NCBI GenBank assembly: GCA_965224745.1
Contig: CBDCZY010000009.1
Location: 744,001 to 808,000 of the forward strand
Origin: CBDCZY01 sp965224745
GTDB lineage: Bacteria; Pseudomonadota; Gammaproteobacteria; Methylococcales; Methylomonadaceae
Length of the DNA: 64,000 bases
Direction: 5' to 3'
Shown here one piece after another: positions 9,318 to 19,247 of this stretch (the first letter of the stretch is position 1; the number at the start of each line of letters is the position of its first letter). The translations under genes were made by a program, and so were the position numbers. Below the pieces are notes generated by a model. The model had not been told where the DNA came from and ran no database searches. It saw only the letters and a list, made by a program, of their open reading frames with translations.

Positions 9318-9683
9318 TTAAAAGTTATTGAGCCAAATTTGAGTGATTTGTTTGTGTGATTCAACGGACTGATGTCTAAGAAGAGTAAAGCAGTCCGTAT
9401 TACTGTTGAACTTAACCGTTATTGTTTTTCCTGTGGAGACGGCTGTTAAACCCAAGGTATACAGCTTGTCCACTTGGGATTGTAAATTATGAGAAGCCTT
9501 CTGTTGATGCACACATTTGTCATTTTCACATATCCAAACTGATCTGTTGTTTGTTGACAAAAGTACTCTAGTCGGTGCCATCTCACAATCGATAGCATTA
9601 GCAGAAGTAGTCGCTATAGTAAATAACAGAAATATTAAAATTTTCTTGATGTTCGTTGTTTGTAACGATATTAAACCATTCAT
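9318..9683 (-). CDS. Small secreted protein of unknown function
   Basis: 121 aa when started at the ATG at 9683, which has GGGAG six bases upstream; a longer frame from 9728 lacks a ribosome-binding site and gives a poor N terminus. The chosen start gives a classical signal peptide: a lysine pair, the hydrophobic run ILIFLLFTIATTSA and a cleavage site after SANA. The mature part of about 92 residues has four cysteines (IDCEM, WICENDKC and DCFTL), which could form two disulfides in the periplasm. I do not recognise the family. It is convergent with the STAS gene, and the next gene beyond it is divergent, so it is transcribed alone. Confidence 0.6.
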   Translation of the reverse strand: MNGLISLQTTNIKKILIFLLFTIATTSANAIDCEMAPTRVLLSTNNRSVWICENDKCVHQQKASHNLQSQVDKLYTLGLTAVSTGKTITVKFNSNTDCFTLLRHQSVESHKQITQIWLNNF

Positions 9684-9847
9684 TTTTTCTCCCTTAAATA
9701 CAATTATAAAAAATAAAACAATCTCCAAATTACTTTGGAAATGATACTTTCACATGGCTTTAAGAGAATACCTATGATCTAGATCACACAGGTGGTTACT
9801 ATCGTTTGGGTGAAAAATTTAAAGCAGCAAAAGGGACTAGTACGCCA

Positions 9848-9957
9848 ACCCGTAAGTTCGTACATAAAAATCGCCTTGTTTCGTGATGTTCATATTACCG
9901 CTAACGATTGGTTTTACTTGAAGAAGCTCATTTTTCAGTTTTTTCGAACTTACGGGT
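9848..9957. repeat. 13-bp perfect inverted repeat with an 84-bp interior
   Basis: ACCCGTAAGTTCG at 9848-9860 and its exact complement at 9945-9957. The interior has no coding frame. It looks like a very small palindrome-ended element or MITE; no second copy was noticed in the window, so mobility is only a possibility. Confidence 0.5.
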
Positions 9958-10150
9958 CGCTGTATTAGGTCTTTCAATCACACATATTGAAGTCAATACC
10001 AAATCATTCCATCACGAATGTCTTCTATGGCTCGTTAGAGCGACTGCTCTTGAAACACATAACGCCCGCACTGAACTATGAGAAACCGATAAATGTGTAT
10101 AAAAAAGGTGTATTACTCAACAACAGTTCGAGTAAAGCTGATGTTGACTA

Positions 10151-10306
10151 GGAACGCGCACGGAATAAGTTCGGCAACTAGCGCGGGGTTTTTGTTTGTC
10201 TTCAAGGCGTGGCAACAGGCGCATAGCAGGCTACGCAACTGTGGCCACAACACCGAAGACGGACAAAAAAACAAGTTAGTTGTCGTAGTTATTTCGTGCA
10301 CGTTCC
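10151..10306. repeat. Palindromic dispersed repeat, copy 1 of 3 (longest)
   Basis: An imperfect palindrome over its whole 156 bp. The outer arms GGAACGCGCACGGAATAA (10151-10168) and 10289-10306 pair at 16 of 18 positions, and the next layer TTTGTTTGTCTTC pairs with GAAGACGGACAAA. The core reads GGCAACAGGCGCATAGCAGG and is shared with copies near 45.8 kb and 62.5 kb. No protein is supported. Confidence 0.65.
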
Positions 10307-10581
10307 TTTGCCTATATTTATGAATAAGCATCTTGAAAAAAGTTGTCTTAACTCTTTGGGGTACTAGTTCTTGAAAACTGATTGAAGATAAGACAAAATC
10401 AGGTGAGCAAAACTAGCAATATAAGGATTTTTTAAAAATATCATTTAATAAGGACGTTAAGCTTGGTAAAATTCCAATCAAGCTTGGAACCAGACACTAA
10501 CCCATTTCTTAAGTTTAGTTTTGTTGTCGACGAGATTAAGCTGTACACTTTAACTCCAACGGATAAAATCTATCTGATTCA

Positions 10582-13302
10582 ATGAACCATACCGGTATTA
10601 AGTTTCGGCTGATGCTTATCAGTATAGGCCCACTGGTTATCTTTGCGTCGTTATTAACTGGATTATTCATTGCTAACAGAATTGATGAGCTTAACCATGC
10701 ACTGATAGTTAAGGGTAAAATTTATGCCGATCAGCTCGCCAGCTCTAGTGTCTACGGGGTTTTTTCAGCAAATCCTTCCGTGCTTTATGAGCCTATTAAA
10801 AATATCTTCCAGCAAGAAGATGTTGTAGAACTAGAAATCAAAGATAAACAAGGCAAATCTTTGATACACCTGTTTCGAAAAGACATGCAGGCAGATGAGA
10901 CTGATAAAATATTTATTCAGCCCATCCTCTTACTTGGCATTAAGAGCGACGAAATGTCTTTGTTTGACATTAAGGGAGATCCGGCAGACCAAGAAAAAAT
11001 TGGCTCGGTTTATGTTCGACTATCGCTAGCTCGCACACGTTCCTCTTCAAATAAAATTATCCGTGATAGTTTACTGATTGCCCTGGTCAATTTAATTTTG
11101 GTTTCCCTGCTAGCCCATAAATTGGGAAACGCAATCAGCAGTCCTATCATCAAGCTAACCGATGCTGTAAAAAAAATATCCAAAGGCGAACTTAGTACCA
11201 GAGCAAACGTAAAGGCAAAAGGTGAGTTGGAAGAACTACGCGACGGCTTCAATACAATGGCTGCGGGGTTACAACAACATTACGATCATCTTGACAAAAA
11301 AATTAATGAAGCAACAACAAAGCAAGCTAAACTTCTGGCTTCATTGGAAAAAAATAACCGTGACCTGGATAAAGCAAGAGAATTTGCTGAAGCTCAAAAC
11401 CAACTAAAAACAGAGTTTATTGCACATATCAGCCATGAAATAAGAACGCCCATGTATGCTTTCATTGGGTTTTCTGAGATTTTACTAGATTCTTCATTAA
11501 CGACCAAACAGCGGAACTATATAAAATTAATTAATAAGTCCGCTCATTCATTAATGCATATCGTTAACGATATTCTTAATTTATCCAGTCTTGAAACAGG
11601 TCATTTTAGCCTCAACCCTAAACCATTTATTCTCAGGTCCGTAATCGAAGAAACCGTTGTTTTTCTTTATCGACCCGATCGCAAAGTACCCATTATCATT
11701 GATATCGATAGCGAGTTACCCGACTGGGTAAATCATGACAGAACTCGTTTTCAACAACTGATAACAAATTTAATCAGTAATTCAATTAAATTTACTCAAA
11801 GCGGACTTATTATGATACGAGTCCGTCTAATTCAGAATCTGTCTACCCCTTTTTTATTGTTATCTGTTTCTGATACTGGCCCTGGAATTGCCAATGAACT
11901 TAGGCGGGACATGTTTTCTCCGTTTCTCAAAACAAGTCATTATGCTATTAATGGCGAGGTAGGCGCCGGTCTGGGTTTGACAATTTGCAAAAACATTATT
12001 GAAAGAATGGAAGGCAAATTAGGATTTATCAGCCAACAATCAGTGGGATCAACCTTTTGGTTTAGTATCCCACTCAACGTTTCAAAACAGACACAATCAG
12101 AATATCAACTACAACCCGCTATCTTGATAGGGAGCGGCGGGTTAGTTAAAACTTATTTTGCCAAGCAGCTAACCGCAATAGGCTTTGACTTAACCGTCTA
12201 TGAGTCGATGGATGTGGTTCTCGAAAACAACGAAATTACTGATCCCATTATTTTTTTATATGTTGAAAATATGGACAGAGCTACCTGTCTTTCTTTGTTA
12301 TGGCAGGTTAAAGCCAAAAATAAGTCAACACTCTGCTTAGTTTGTAGTGAAGTGGAAGAAATTAGGCTTATTGATTACGAGCCACTCATTTCACTTCCTT
12401 GTCAATCGAAACTTTTACTGAAAATGTTACCCGTTAATATTACAGAGCTACCGTACTCTATAACCGACGAAAAGATATCAAACAAACTTACAGAACTAAA
12501 AGTATCAATCTTACTCGCAGACGACGATGAAACAAACCGTTGGTTAATAAAAGAACAAATTACTACACTTCACTCTGAGATTTACGAAGCGGTTAATGGT
12601 CAGGAAGCATTAGAGATGATTCAAAAACAGCGATTCGACTTGATCCTTTTGGACTTTAAAATGCCTATACTTAGTGGGCCTGAAGTGATAGAACAAGCCA
12701 AAAAACTATCGACACCTAATAATGATACCCCTTTTGTTGCTATCACTGCGCATGCCCAGCCTGAGCAAAAAAAGGAAATCCTGAATGCTGGCTTTGTTGA
12801 ATGCTTAATCAAGCCTATCGATCCAAGTGATTTGGTCAGCGTAATCTCAAAAAACATTCTGCATCCAAAGTCGACTTTCATTAACGGGTCGAACGATCCT
12901 GGAAACCCACGAAGTCAAGATCTGTTTGACCAACTAATCAATAACCCTAATGTCGACTCTAAAAAAATAGCTTCTCTATTGGAAAAACTATTTATGGATC
13001 TACCGAAACACTTCAAACAAATTAATAAAGCGGTTAACGAAGGCAATTATAGGACTGCTGAGAATATTGCACATGCTATGGGAAGTTATACCAGTACATT
13101 CGGGATTACTAACGTTCGCTCGGCTGCGGAAGATCTAGAGTCCCATTTACTTGACCCAAATATGCTCGACTTAGACCGATTACTAACTGTACTTAACCAA
13201 TCAATTACTGAAGTACTCGCTGAAAAAAATCAACTCATGGCAAAATTAAAATCCGATAGACAATACACACCACCCAACAGCGATCAAAATATTGATGGAT
13301 AA
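10582..13302 (+). CDS. barA: BarA/GacS-type hybrid sensor histidine kinase
   Basis: 906 aa with the tripartite BarA architecture: two membrane segments (about 9-30 and 163-182) around a periplasmic sensor, HAMP (183-235), HisKA with SHEIRTP (H285), HATPase with N-box NLISNSIKF (396-404), DTGPGI (431-436) and GAGLGLTICKNI. A degenerate receiver-like stretch follows (510-620), then a true receiver starting SILLADDDE with phosphoacceptor D691 in LLDFKMP and K744, and a C-terminal Hpt domain with H831 in IAHAMGSY. In other gammaproteobacteria the Hpt passes phosphate to UvrY/GacA, which drives CsrB-type small RNAs; no such regulator gene is present here. The N terminus (GIKFRLMLISIGPL) and the ASSSVYGVFSANP stretch match the BarA sensor. 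It stands alone with its own promoter region. Confidence 0.85.
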   Translation: MNHTGIKFRLMLISIGPLVIFASLLTGLFIANRIDELNHALIVKGKIYADQLASSSVYGVFSANPSVLYEPIKNIFQQEDVVELEIKDKQGKSLIHLFRKDMQADETDKIFIQPILLLGIKSDEMSLFDIKGDPADQEKIGSVYVRLSLARTRSSSNKIIRDSLLIALVNLILVSLLAHKLGNAISSPIIKLTDAVKKISKGELSTRANVKAKGELEELRDGFNTMAAGLQQHYDHLDKKINEATTKQAKLLASLEKNNRDLDKAREFAEAQNQLKTEFIAHISHEIRTPMYAFIGFSEILLDSSLTTKQRNYIKLINKSAHSLMHIVNDILNLSSLETGHFSLNPKPFILRSVIEETVVFLYRPDRKVPIIIDIDSELPDWVNHDRTRFQQLITNLISNSIKFTQSGLIMIRVRLIQNLSTPFLLLSVSDTGPGIANELRRDMFSPFLKTSHYAINGEVGAGLGLTICKNIIERMEGKLGFISQQSVGSTFWFSIPLNVSKQTQSEYQLQPAILIGSGGLVKTYFAKQLTAIGFDLTVYESMDVVLENNEITDPIIFLYVENMDRATCLSLLWQVKAKNKSTLCLVCSEVEEIRLIDYEPLISLPCQSKLLLKMLPVNITELPYSITDEKISNKLTELKVSILLADDDETNRWLIKEQITTLHSEIYEAVNGQEALEMIQKQRFDLILLDFKMPILSGPEVIEQAKKLSTPNNDTPFVAITAHAQPEQKKEILNAGFVECLIKPIDPSDLVSVISKNILHPKSTFINGSNDPGNPRSQDLFDQLINNPNVDSKKIASLLEKLFMDLPKHFKQINKAVNEGNYRTAENIAHAMGSYTSTFGITNVRSAAEDLESHLLDPNMLDLDRLLTVLNQSITEVLAEKNQLMAKLKSDRQYTPPNSDQNIDG

Positions 13303-13482
13303 GACCTGTTCAGTTTCGTGTTACCAGCAGTTTCTTCAGCATTTTTAATTAATTTTCTAGTAAGATGAAACCCTTTCCACATGACTGCCTTATTTCTGGT
13401 CGAAGAGTATATTAATTATTTGTTGTCGCCGACTTCATACAAACCCAACAGGGAAGAGAAAGGTAACCTTTTTGTAATTTAA

Positions 13483-13511
13483 TTGAACAACGTTTAATTA
13501 TGCTCTATACT
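13483..13511 (+). promoter_or_regulatory. Sigma-70-type promoter for aas-lplT
   Basis: TTGAAC at 13483-13488, a 17-base spacer and TATACT at 13506-13511. Both boxes match five of six consensus bases. It lies 71 bases upstream of the aas start, which has GAGGAG as its ribosome-binding site. Read directly from the sequence; activity is inferred. Confidence 0.6.
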
Positions 13512-13582
13512 TCTTTCACTTAATCCGTAACTATCCGGTTTATGATCCATTTATTCCGCTTATTTCTTGAGGAGATTAGATA

Positions 13583-15733
13583 ATGATTGTCAAATTTGTG
13601 CGCTGGTTGCTTAGGCTTTGGTTTCGGGTCGAAGTCAAAGGCATAGAACATTATCATCAAGCGGGTGATCGCGTATTGATTGTTGCTAACCATGTTTCAT
13701 TCCTGGACCCAGTTCTGCTGGCGACTTTTCTTCCAGACGACATTACTTTTGCTATCAATACCCATATCGCTCGTTCACCTTGGATCAAACCCTTTCTTAG
13801 GTTTTCACAAGTCTTTGTTATGGACCCAAGCAACCCTCTGTCTTCAAAAGCACTTATCAAACATCTTAAATCTGATGGCAAAGCGGCCATTTTCCCAGAA
13901 GGGCGTATTACGGTAACAGGTTCATTGATGAAAATATACGATGGAACCGGCATGGTGGCAGATAAGTCGCAAGCTAAAGTGTTGCCTATCCGTATTGACG
14001 GGGCTGAATATACCTATTTTTCACGATTACAGAATGTTGTGAAACGCCGCCTTTTCCCTAAAATTACCATCAATATTCAGCCGCCGAAAGAAGTAACTGC
14101 ACCCAGTGAATTATCAAATAAACAGCGCCGAAAATATTGTGGAAGAGTGTTAGCTGATTTAATGACGCAGATGGTTTTGGATAGCAGTGACTTTCGACGA
14201 ACTATTTTTACGAGGGTATTGGAAGCTAGAAAAATCTACGGGGGTCGACACGAGGTGATTGAAGACCTGGACAGATCTTCATTGAGCTATAACAAGATCG
14301 TTAGTCGCAGTATCATCATTGGACTTGCCTTGCAGAAAATCACCAAGCGTAAAGAAGTAGTCGGTGTCATGCTACCCAACAGCTCGAAAACACTTAATGT
14401 TATTCTCGGTTTACAGTTATATGGAAGAACGCCCGCCATGTTGAATTTTTCCACTGGTTCAGCCGGAATGACCGCAGCCTGTCAAACCTGTAACATCCGA
14501 CAAGTCATAACCTCTCGGCGTTTCATTGAAGCCGCTAAAATGCAAAAAACTGTTGATGATTTAAAAACAACAGCAAATATTGTATTTCTTGAAGATATTG
14601 CTAAAACAATAAGTATCCTGGATAAGCTTAAAGGTATCTTTCTCGGCGCCACCACTTCTTGGTGGTTTGACAGCGAACGGCAAAACCCCGGTGAAACCGC
14701 CGTAGTTATTTTTACTTCAGGCTCGGAAGGAAAGCCCAAAGGGGTTGCTTTATCTCATGCAAACCTTTTTGCCAACACCTTGCAGCTAGGATCCAGAATA
14801 AACTTCAACGCCCAAGATATCATTCTTAATGTATTACCGATGTTTCATTCTTTTGGGTTTACAGCGGGAACGATCTTACCCATTCTGCATGGACTAAAAT
14901 CATTTTTATACCCTTCCCCGCTGCATTTTAATGTCATTCCGGAAATTGCTTATGAAATCAATGCGACGGTTTTATTTGGCACCAATACTTTCCTGGCCGC
15001 TTATGGCAAAGCAGCTGACCCTTATGATTTTTTTAATATGCGTTATGTATTTGCGGGCGCCGAGAAGTTACAAGAGAACACTCGCTATTTATGGATGGAA
15101 AAATTTGGTATTCGAATTATTGAAGGGTATGGAGCTACCGAAACATCGCCTGTTCTCGCAGCGAACACACCAATGGAATACAAGGCTGGCACTGTAGGAA
15201 GATTGATGCCTGGAGTTAAATATCAACTGGAGCCGATTGAAGGTATCTCAGAAGGTGGGTTACTGCACGTATCTGGCCCAAACATTATGCGAGGATATTA
15301 TCTCGCAGATAACCCGGGTGTCATCACACCACCAAAATCGGTGTTTGGTGAAGGTTGGTACGACACCGGTGACATAGTGACTATTGATGATGAAGGCTAT
15401 ATCAGTATATGTGGTCGAAATAAGCGATTTGCCAAAGTGGGTGGTGAAATGATTTCACTGACCGCAACAGAACAACTGGTTACCAAAGCTTGGCCAGATC
15501 ATATCCATGCCGTGGTTAGCTTACCCGATGAAAAAAAAGGAGAACAATTGATTTTAGTGTCAACGTGTCAAACAGCTTCAGTCCCTGAATTATCCGCGTC
15601 AGCTCCTGGCGTAGCCCCTATCAATCTACCCAAGATTATTTTGACGACTGACACTGTCCCTATTCTGGCAACGGGCAAAATAGACTACCCTGCGGTAACC
15701 GAACTGGCTGCCAGAGCGATAAATCATGATTAA
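13583..15733 (+). CDS. aas: Bifunctional 2-acylglycerophosphoethanolamine acyltransferase / acyl-ACP synthetase
   Basis: 716 aa, matching the usual Aas length. The N-terminal 200 residues are a PlsC-type acyltransferase with NHVSFLD (H37 and D42 of the HX4D motif) and FPEGRIT (104-110). The rest is an AMP-forming acyl-activating enzyme: FTSGSEGKPKGVALSH near 378-393, GYGATETSP, and WYDTGDIV, ending with the lysine-containing ATGKIDYP motif. The enzyme re-acylates lysophosphatidylethanolamine at the inner membrane, using acyl-ACP made by its own second domain. It overlaps the transporter gene lplT by eight bases, the conserved partner that flips the lysolipid inward, so the two are translationally coupled. 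Confidence 0.93.
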   Translation: MIVKFVRWLLRLWFRVEVKGIEHYHQAGDRVLIVANHVSFLDPVLLATFLPDDITFAINTHIARSPWIKPFLRFSQVFVMDPSNPLSSKALIKHLKSDGKAAIFPEGRITVTGSLMKIYDGTGMVADKSQAKVLPIRIDGAEYTYFSRLQNVVKRRLFPKITINIQPPKEVTAPSELSNKQRRKYCGRVLADLMTQMVLDSSDFRRTIFTRVLEARKIYGGRHEVIEDLDRSSLSYNKIVSRSIIIGLALQKITKRKEVVGVMLPNSSKTLNVILGLQLYGRTPAMLNFSTGSAGMTAACQTCNIRQVITSRRFIEAAKMQKTVDDLKTTANIVFLEDIAKTISILDKLKGIFLGATTSWWFDSERQNPGETAVVIFTSGSEGKPKGVALSHANLFANTLQLGSRINFNAQDIILNVLPMFHSFGFTAGTILPILHGLKSFLYPSPLHFNVIPEIAYEINATVLFGTNTFLAAYGKAADPYDFFNMRYVFAGAEKLQENTRYLWMEKFGIRIIEGYGATETSPVLAANTPMEYKAGTVGRLMPGVKYQLEPIEGISEGGLLHVSGPNIMRGYYLADNPGVITPPKSVFGEGWYDTGDIVTIDDEGYISICGRNKRFAKVGGEMISLTATEQLVTKAWPDHIHAVVSLPDEKKGEQLILVSTCQTASVPELSASAPGVAPINLPKIILTTDTVPILATGKIDYPAVTELAARAINHD

Positions 15734-16889
15734 AAAGATCACTCCACTGCTTATTTCCCAGTTCCTTTCGGCGTTTGCTGACAATGCTGTCCTGTTTACA
15801 GTGATTGCTCTGGTGATGCAAGCGCCAAGCCTGGCACCTTGGTACGTACCAGCGCTACAAAGCGTATTTCTACTGGCTTTTGTATTTTTAGCTCCTTGGA
15901 TTGGTTCTATAGCAGACCAGCATGCGAAATCAAAAGTATTGTTGGTCGGCAATTTAATTAAAGCATGTGGCACTGGTTTATTGGTGATCAACCTCGAACC
16001 TTTACTCGCTTATTTGGTTGTTGGTACTGGCGCTGCTTTATATAGCCCAGCCAAATACGGCATATTGCCGGAACTAGTGTCACCTGATGAGTTAGTAAAA
16101 GCCAATGGCTGGATTGAAGGCTCCACAATATTCGCCATCTTACTGGGTATGGTAATCGGCGCTAAAATCGCAGACTACTCGATTATGCTCGCCTTGGTCA
16201 CAGTAATTATTATCTACCTCAGTTCAGCGCTTGTTACATGGTTAATACCGGTTTTTGTTGCTCGCCCGGTAAAGCATGATAATCATATTATGGTTTTTAT
16301 AAAACAAACTAAAAGCTTTTTTTTAACCAGTCGTGCGCGCTTTGCCATTTTGAGCGCTTCTTTATTTTGGGCTACTGCCGCAACATTGAGAGTAATCTTG
16401 GTCGCTTGGGCTCCCGTGGTGCTTTCCTTGAAAAGTGCCAGCGACATCGCTCAACTAACCTTATTTTTAGCGCTCGGGATTATTATTGGTTCAGCATTAG
16501 TACCTAAACTAATCCCATTAATTCAATTGAGACGAGTCCGTTTCCCCGCATTACTCATGGGTTTGTTTATAGCCATTTTAAGCACATTGATTACTTCAAT
16601 TACAGCTAAAACCGCACTGTTTGTAATTGGCATAACGGGCGGTATGTTTATTGTCCCAGTGAATGCCGCACTGCAAGACATTGGTCAAAAAAGTATCGGT
16701 AGCGGCGGAGCCGTTGCAATACAGGGTTTCTTTCAAAATTTAGCTATGCTAATCGGGGTAGGACTTTATACCTTAGCCGCTTCACTGCAGGTAGGCCCGG
16801 TACCTGCTATGTTATTTTTAGGCTGTTTTGTAATTTTAGCGGTATTACTAGTCTCTTTTCGACTACCGCATCAGACATCATCGACTTAA
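15726..16889 (+). CDS. lplT: Lysophospholipid transporter LplT (major facilitator superfamily)
   Basis: 387 aa, highly hydrophobic with about ten to twelve membrane segments. The start overlaps the last eight bases of aas. The N terminus ITPLLISQFLSAFADNAVLF matches the LplT/MFS first helix, and AALYSPAKYGILPELV with DELVKANGWIEGSTI is the typical loop after helix 4. The family moves lysophosphatidylethanolamine from the outer to the inner leaflet of the inner membrane for re-acylation by Aas. The gene order aas-lplT is the same coupling known from other Gammaproteobacteria, where the two are sometimes fused. No clear terminator follows; the next 200 bases contain no gene. Confidence 0.92.
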   Translation: MIKKITPLLISQFLSAFADNAVLFTVIALVMQAPSLAPWYVPALQSVFLLAFVFLAPWIGSIADQHAKSKVLLVGNLIKACGTGLLVINLEPLLAYLVVGTGAALYSPAKYGILPELVSPDELVKANGWIEGSTIFAILLGMVIGAKIADYSIMLALVTVIIIYLSSALVTWLIPVFVARPVKHDNHIMVFIKQTKSFFLTSRARFAILSASLFWATAATLRVILVAWAPVVLSLKSASDIAQLTLFLALGIIIGSALVPKLIPLIQLRRVRFPALLMGLFIAILSTLITSITAKTALFVIGITGGMFIVPVNAALQDIGQKSIGSGGAVAIQGFFQNLAMLIGVGLYTLAASLQVGPVPAMLFLGCFVILAVLLVSFRLPHQTSST

Positions 16890-17091
16890 AGTCCACCACC
16901 AATTCAAGCTAATTATTATTCAGCTAGCATTCCATACTAGCTTAGCGTTCGACGAATACCCGATCCTAGTCTAAGCTTAAGTAAAAGAATAACCATGTTT
17001 CTGAAGTTTACATTATCGACTTCATTACAAGTTTCCCCTTAAAAAAAGAATACCGGGGAAACCACGTTGCTTCGTAAAAGGTGTTAATAGT

Positions 17092-18060
17092 ATGTCAAGC
17101 TTTATTCAATCCGTAGATGACCGAACCCGCTTAGCCGGTACTAATAGACTAGAAGTACTAATGTTCAAATTGGGTCCAGATAATCAAACCGGACGTAACG
17201 AAATCTTTGGTATTAATGTTTTTAAGGTCAGGGAAGTGATGCATGTGCCGGATATTACAAGAGCGCCTGAAATGCCTGATTCCATCGAAGGTATGGTTAG
17301 CCTTAGAGGCGCCATGGTACCGGTTATAAATCTTCCTAGATATTGTGGTATCAGAACCGATGAGAAACCCAATATTCTCATGATTACTGAATACAACACT
17401 CATGTGCAAGGTTTTTTAGTTCACTCTGTAGACACCATAAAACGACTCAATTGGAGTGATATTAAAGTACCCCCATCAATGCTTTGCCATCAAATGAAGG
17501 GTTTAGTGACCGCTGTAGCCAAAATAGAAAACGAGCAGTTGGTTATGATTATGGACGTTGAAAAAGTTTTGGCAGATACTGCTGGTTTTTACGAAGAAGA
17601 CTCACTATTTGAAGGTATATATCATCATCGCGGTGAAGATATCACAGTTTTGTTTACTGATGATTCCAGTGTCGCCCGCAGCCAAATCACGACCACTCTC
17701 AATAAAATGAATATCAAACATATTGGTCTGATTAATGGCGCAGAAGCTTGGAAAAAACTGAATGAAATAGCCGATATTGCCGAATCAACCGGACGAAAAA
17801 CCAGCGATATTGTACAATTCATTCTAACCGACGTTGAAATGCCCGAAATGGATGGTTATGTTTTTACACAAAAAATAAAAGCCGACAAACGATTTAGCGA
17901 TATTCCAGTCATTATGCATTCTTCTCTCTCAGCCGATGCAAACCAAATGATGGGAACCAAAGTGGGTGCCGATGCTTACGTCTCAAAATTTAATCCGTTG
18001 GAATTATCAACAAAGTTTAAAGAAATGATTGAAGCGAGAGAACTGGCAAAAACTGCCTAA
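17092..18060 (+). CDS. cheV: Chemotaxis coupling protein CheV (CheW plus receiver)
   Basis: 322 aa. Residues 18-165 are a CheW-like coupling domain (EIFGINVFKVREVMHVPDIT, then GMVSLRGAMVPVINLPRY). Residues 183-318 are a receiver domain with the acidic pair D190/D191, phosphoacceptor D247 in FILTDVEMPEMDGY and K299. CheV links chemoreceptors to CheA and its receiver is phosphorylated by CheA, which tunes adaptation. The gene is not in a chemotaxis operon here, which is common for cheV. The ribosome-binding site before the ATG is weak (AAAAGG, spaced twelve bases). A sigma-28 box was looked for upstream; only a partial TGAAGTTT match was found, with no matching second half. Confidence 0.93.
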   Translation: MSSFIQSVDDRTRLAGTNRLEVLMFKLGPDNQTGRNEIFGINVFKVREVMHVPDITRAPEMPDSIEGMVSLRGAMVPVINLPRYCGIRTDEKPNILMITEYNTHVQGFLVHSVDTIKRLNWSDIKVPPSMLCHQMKGLVTAVAKIENEQLVMIMDVEKVLADTAGFYEEDSLFEGIYHHRGEDITVLFTDDSSVARSQITTTLNKMNIKHIGLINGAEAWKKLNEIADIAESTGRKTSDIVQFILTDVEMPEMDGYVFTQKIKADKRFSDIPVIMHSSLSADANQMMGTKVGADAYVSKFNPLELSTKFKEMIEARELAKTA

Positions 18061-18226
18061 TGGCTATTAGGCCTTACAAGTTGCGAGGGGTTCTAATCTA
18101 GGCGGAAGTTTTTAATCACCCTGTGTTATGTTCAATCTAGATGTACTTTTAAACATATTTTGCATCTAACATCGACTCAAACATTTGAAGAGTAGCATAA
18201 ATATCTAAACCCTCTTCTGGCCAACC

Positions 18227-18877
18227 TTATTTACATCTTTTAATAAATTTAACTTCCAATTTTCCATATTTAGAAAATAATGGAAGCCTTAATATCTTTC
18301 TGGTCGCCACTGGCTCCTTAATTTTAAGCGTTAACCATAGCGAAGGATAAGGAACCACTTCAAGATTTAACCCAAAACCAACCAGTTTTACTTTTGCATT
18401 TTCTGCCTGTCTTTTGGTTTTATAAAGTCCTAGCGATATTGAACCCTTAAAGTCGCCTTGCTTAAAAAGCCAAATATCTTTCATACCTTCCTCTTTGAGG
18501 AATTCATAATCGATTAGTGATTTTCTTAGATTTTTCGGTGCCGGATATTGCACCATAAAAGAAGAAATATTCTTAAAATTAACACTAATTACCTGATATT
18601 TATACAGCGATGGCATTATCTTTCTTCTAAATTTATCTAAAGATTTTTGCTGTTTAAAGGGGCCTATAGCAAGACAATGTCGTTTTGGTTGACGTAACTT
18701 TGAAGAATATTTCTCTTTACTATTCGAGAACGCTGAATGTTCAGAGGCTAAAAAAATTTGTTTTTGGCTGGATGTTTGAAGTGTTTTTGGCTCAACGACA
18801 GGGAAATGGCCCAGCCTATATTCCCATAAAAAATAGGTTATATTGACTAATACCAATAATATACAGAGCAACTTCAT
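18227..18877 (-). CDS. Single-pass membrane protein with a SPOR-like C-terminal region
   Basis: 216 aa. The N-terminal MKLLCILLVLVNITYFLWEY is an uncleaved membrane anchor, leaving a basic extracytoplasmic part. Two segments look like halves of SPOR-type repeats: CLAIGPFKQQKSLDKFRRKI (about 69-88) and SISLGLYKTKRQAENAKVKL (about 146-165), the latter followed by VGFGLNLEVVPYP, as in the RNP-like SPOR fold. SPOR domains bind denuded septal peptidoglycan; this protein is shorter and more divergent than DedD, DamX or FtsN, so a division role is only possible. High Lys and Ser content. It is convergent with cheV and has no co-transcribed neighbour. Confidence 0.6.
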   Translation of the reverse strand: MKLLCILLVLVNITYFLWEYRLGHFPVVEPKTLQTSSQKQIFLASEHSAFSNSKEKYSSKLRQPKRHCLAIGPFKQQKSLDKFRRKIMPSLYKYQVISVNFKNISSFMVQYPAPKNLRKSLIDYEFLKEEGMKDIWLFKQGDFKGSISLGLYKTKRQAENAKVKLVGFGLNLEVVPYPSLWLTLKIKEPVATRKILRLPLFSKYGKLEVKFIKRCK

Positions 18878-19247
18878 TGAGAGTAAAGGAGACCTGAATA
18901 AGTCGTCGATATTTGATCAAACACCATATAAATGAACACTAAAATAGTTACATTTGATTATAATTTTCAACAAAATTAGGCGGTTATTTTGACAAATTGC
19001 TTTATACCATGCACCCATTATTATTGGCCATTACCTTTTTTCCTCTTGTCGTTGAGGGCAAAAGAAAGACCGAGTTATTGGCTCAGAGGCTAGCCATCGA
19101 CATAAAATGCCTAGCGTAACAAAGTGAGGCAATTTAGATAAGCTTTTTGTAACTCATGGTCAAAGAACCTTTGAACTACTTGATACGCTATACCCTTCCA
19201 CAATTAAAGAAAAACAATCTTTACAAATAACTTTCAGGGACTAATAC
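18878..19247. other. Intergenic region, no gene seen
   Basis: 370 bp between two minus-strand genes. AT-rich near the SPOR-like gene start, where its promoter should be. No supported coding frame or strong hairpin was found. Confidence 0.5.

Larger units (their letters stand above)
9684..10581. other. Long intergenic region with two palindromic repeats
   Basis: About 900 bp without a supported gene. It holds the inverted repeat at 9848-9957 and the larger palindromic element at 10151-10306, both listed separately. Two 70-odd-residue frames overlapping on opposite strands at 10093-10331 are by-products of the palindrome. Just before the kinase gene there is a direct repeat of AAGCTTGG about 22 bases apart (near 10459 and 10481), whose role is unclear. 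Confidence 0.5.

Noticed and set aside
10093..10331. Two overlapping frames of 76 and 72 residues on opposite strands
   Set aside because: They arise because the underlying 156-bp element is a palindrome; neither has a ribosome-binding site or family text.
17000..17040. Possible sigma-28 flagellar promoter for cheV
   Set aside because: Only the TGAAGTTT half resembles the consensus; the second half is absent at the right spacing.
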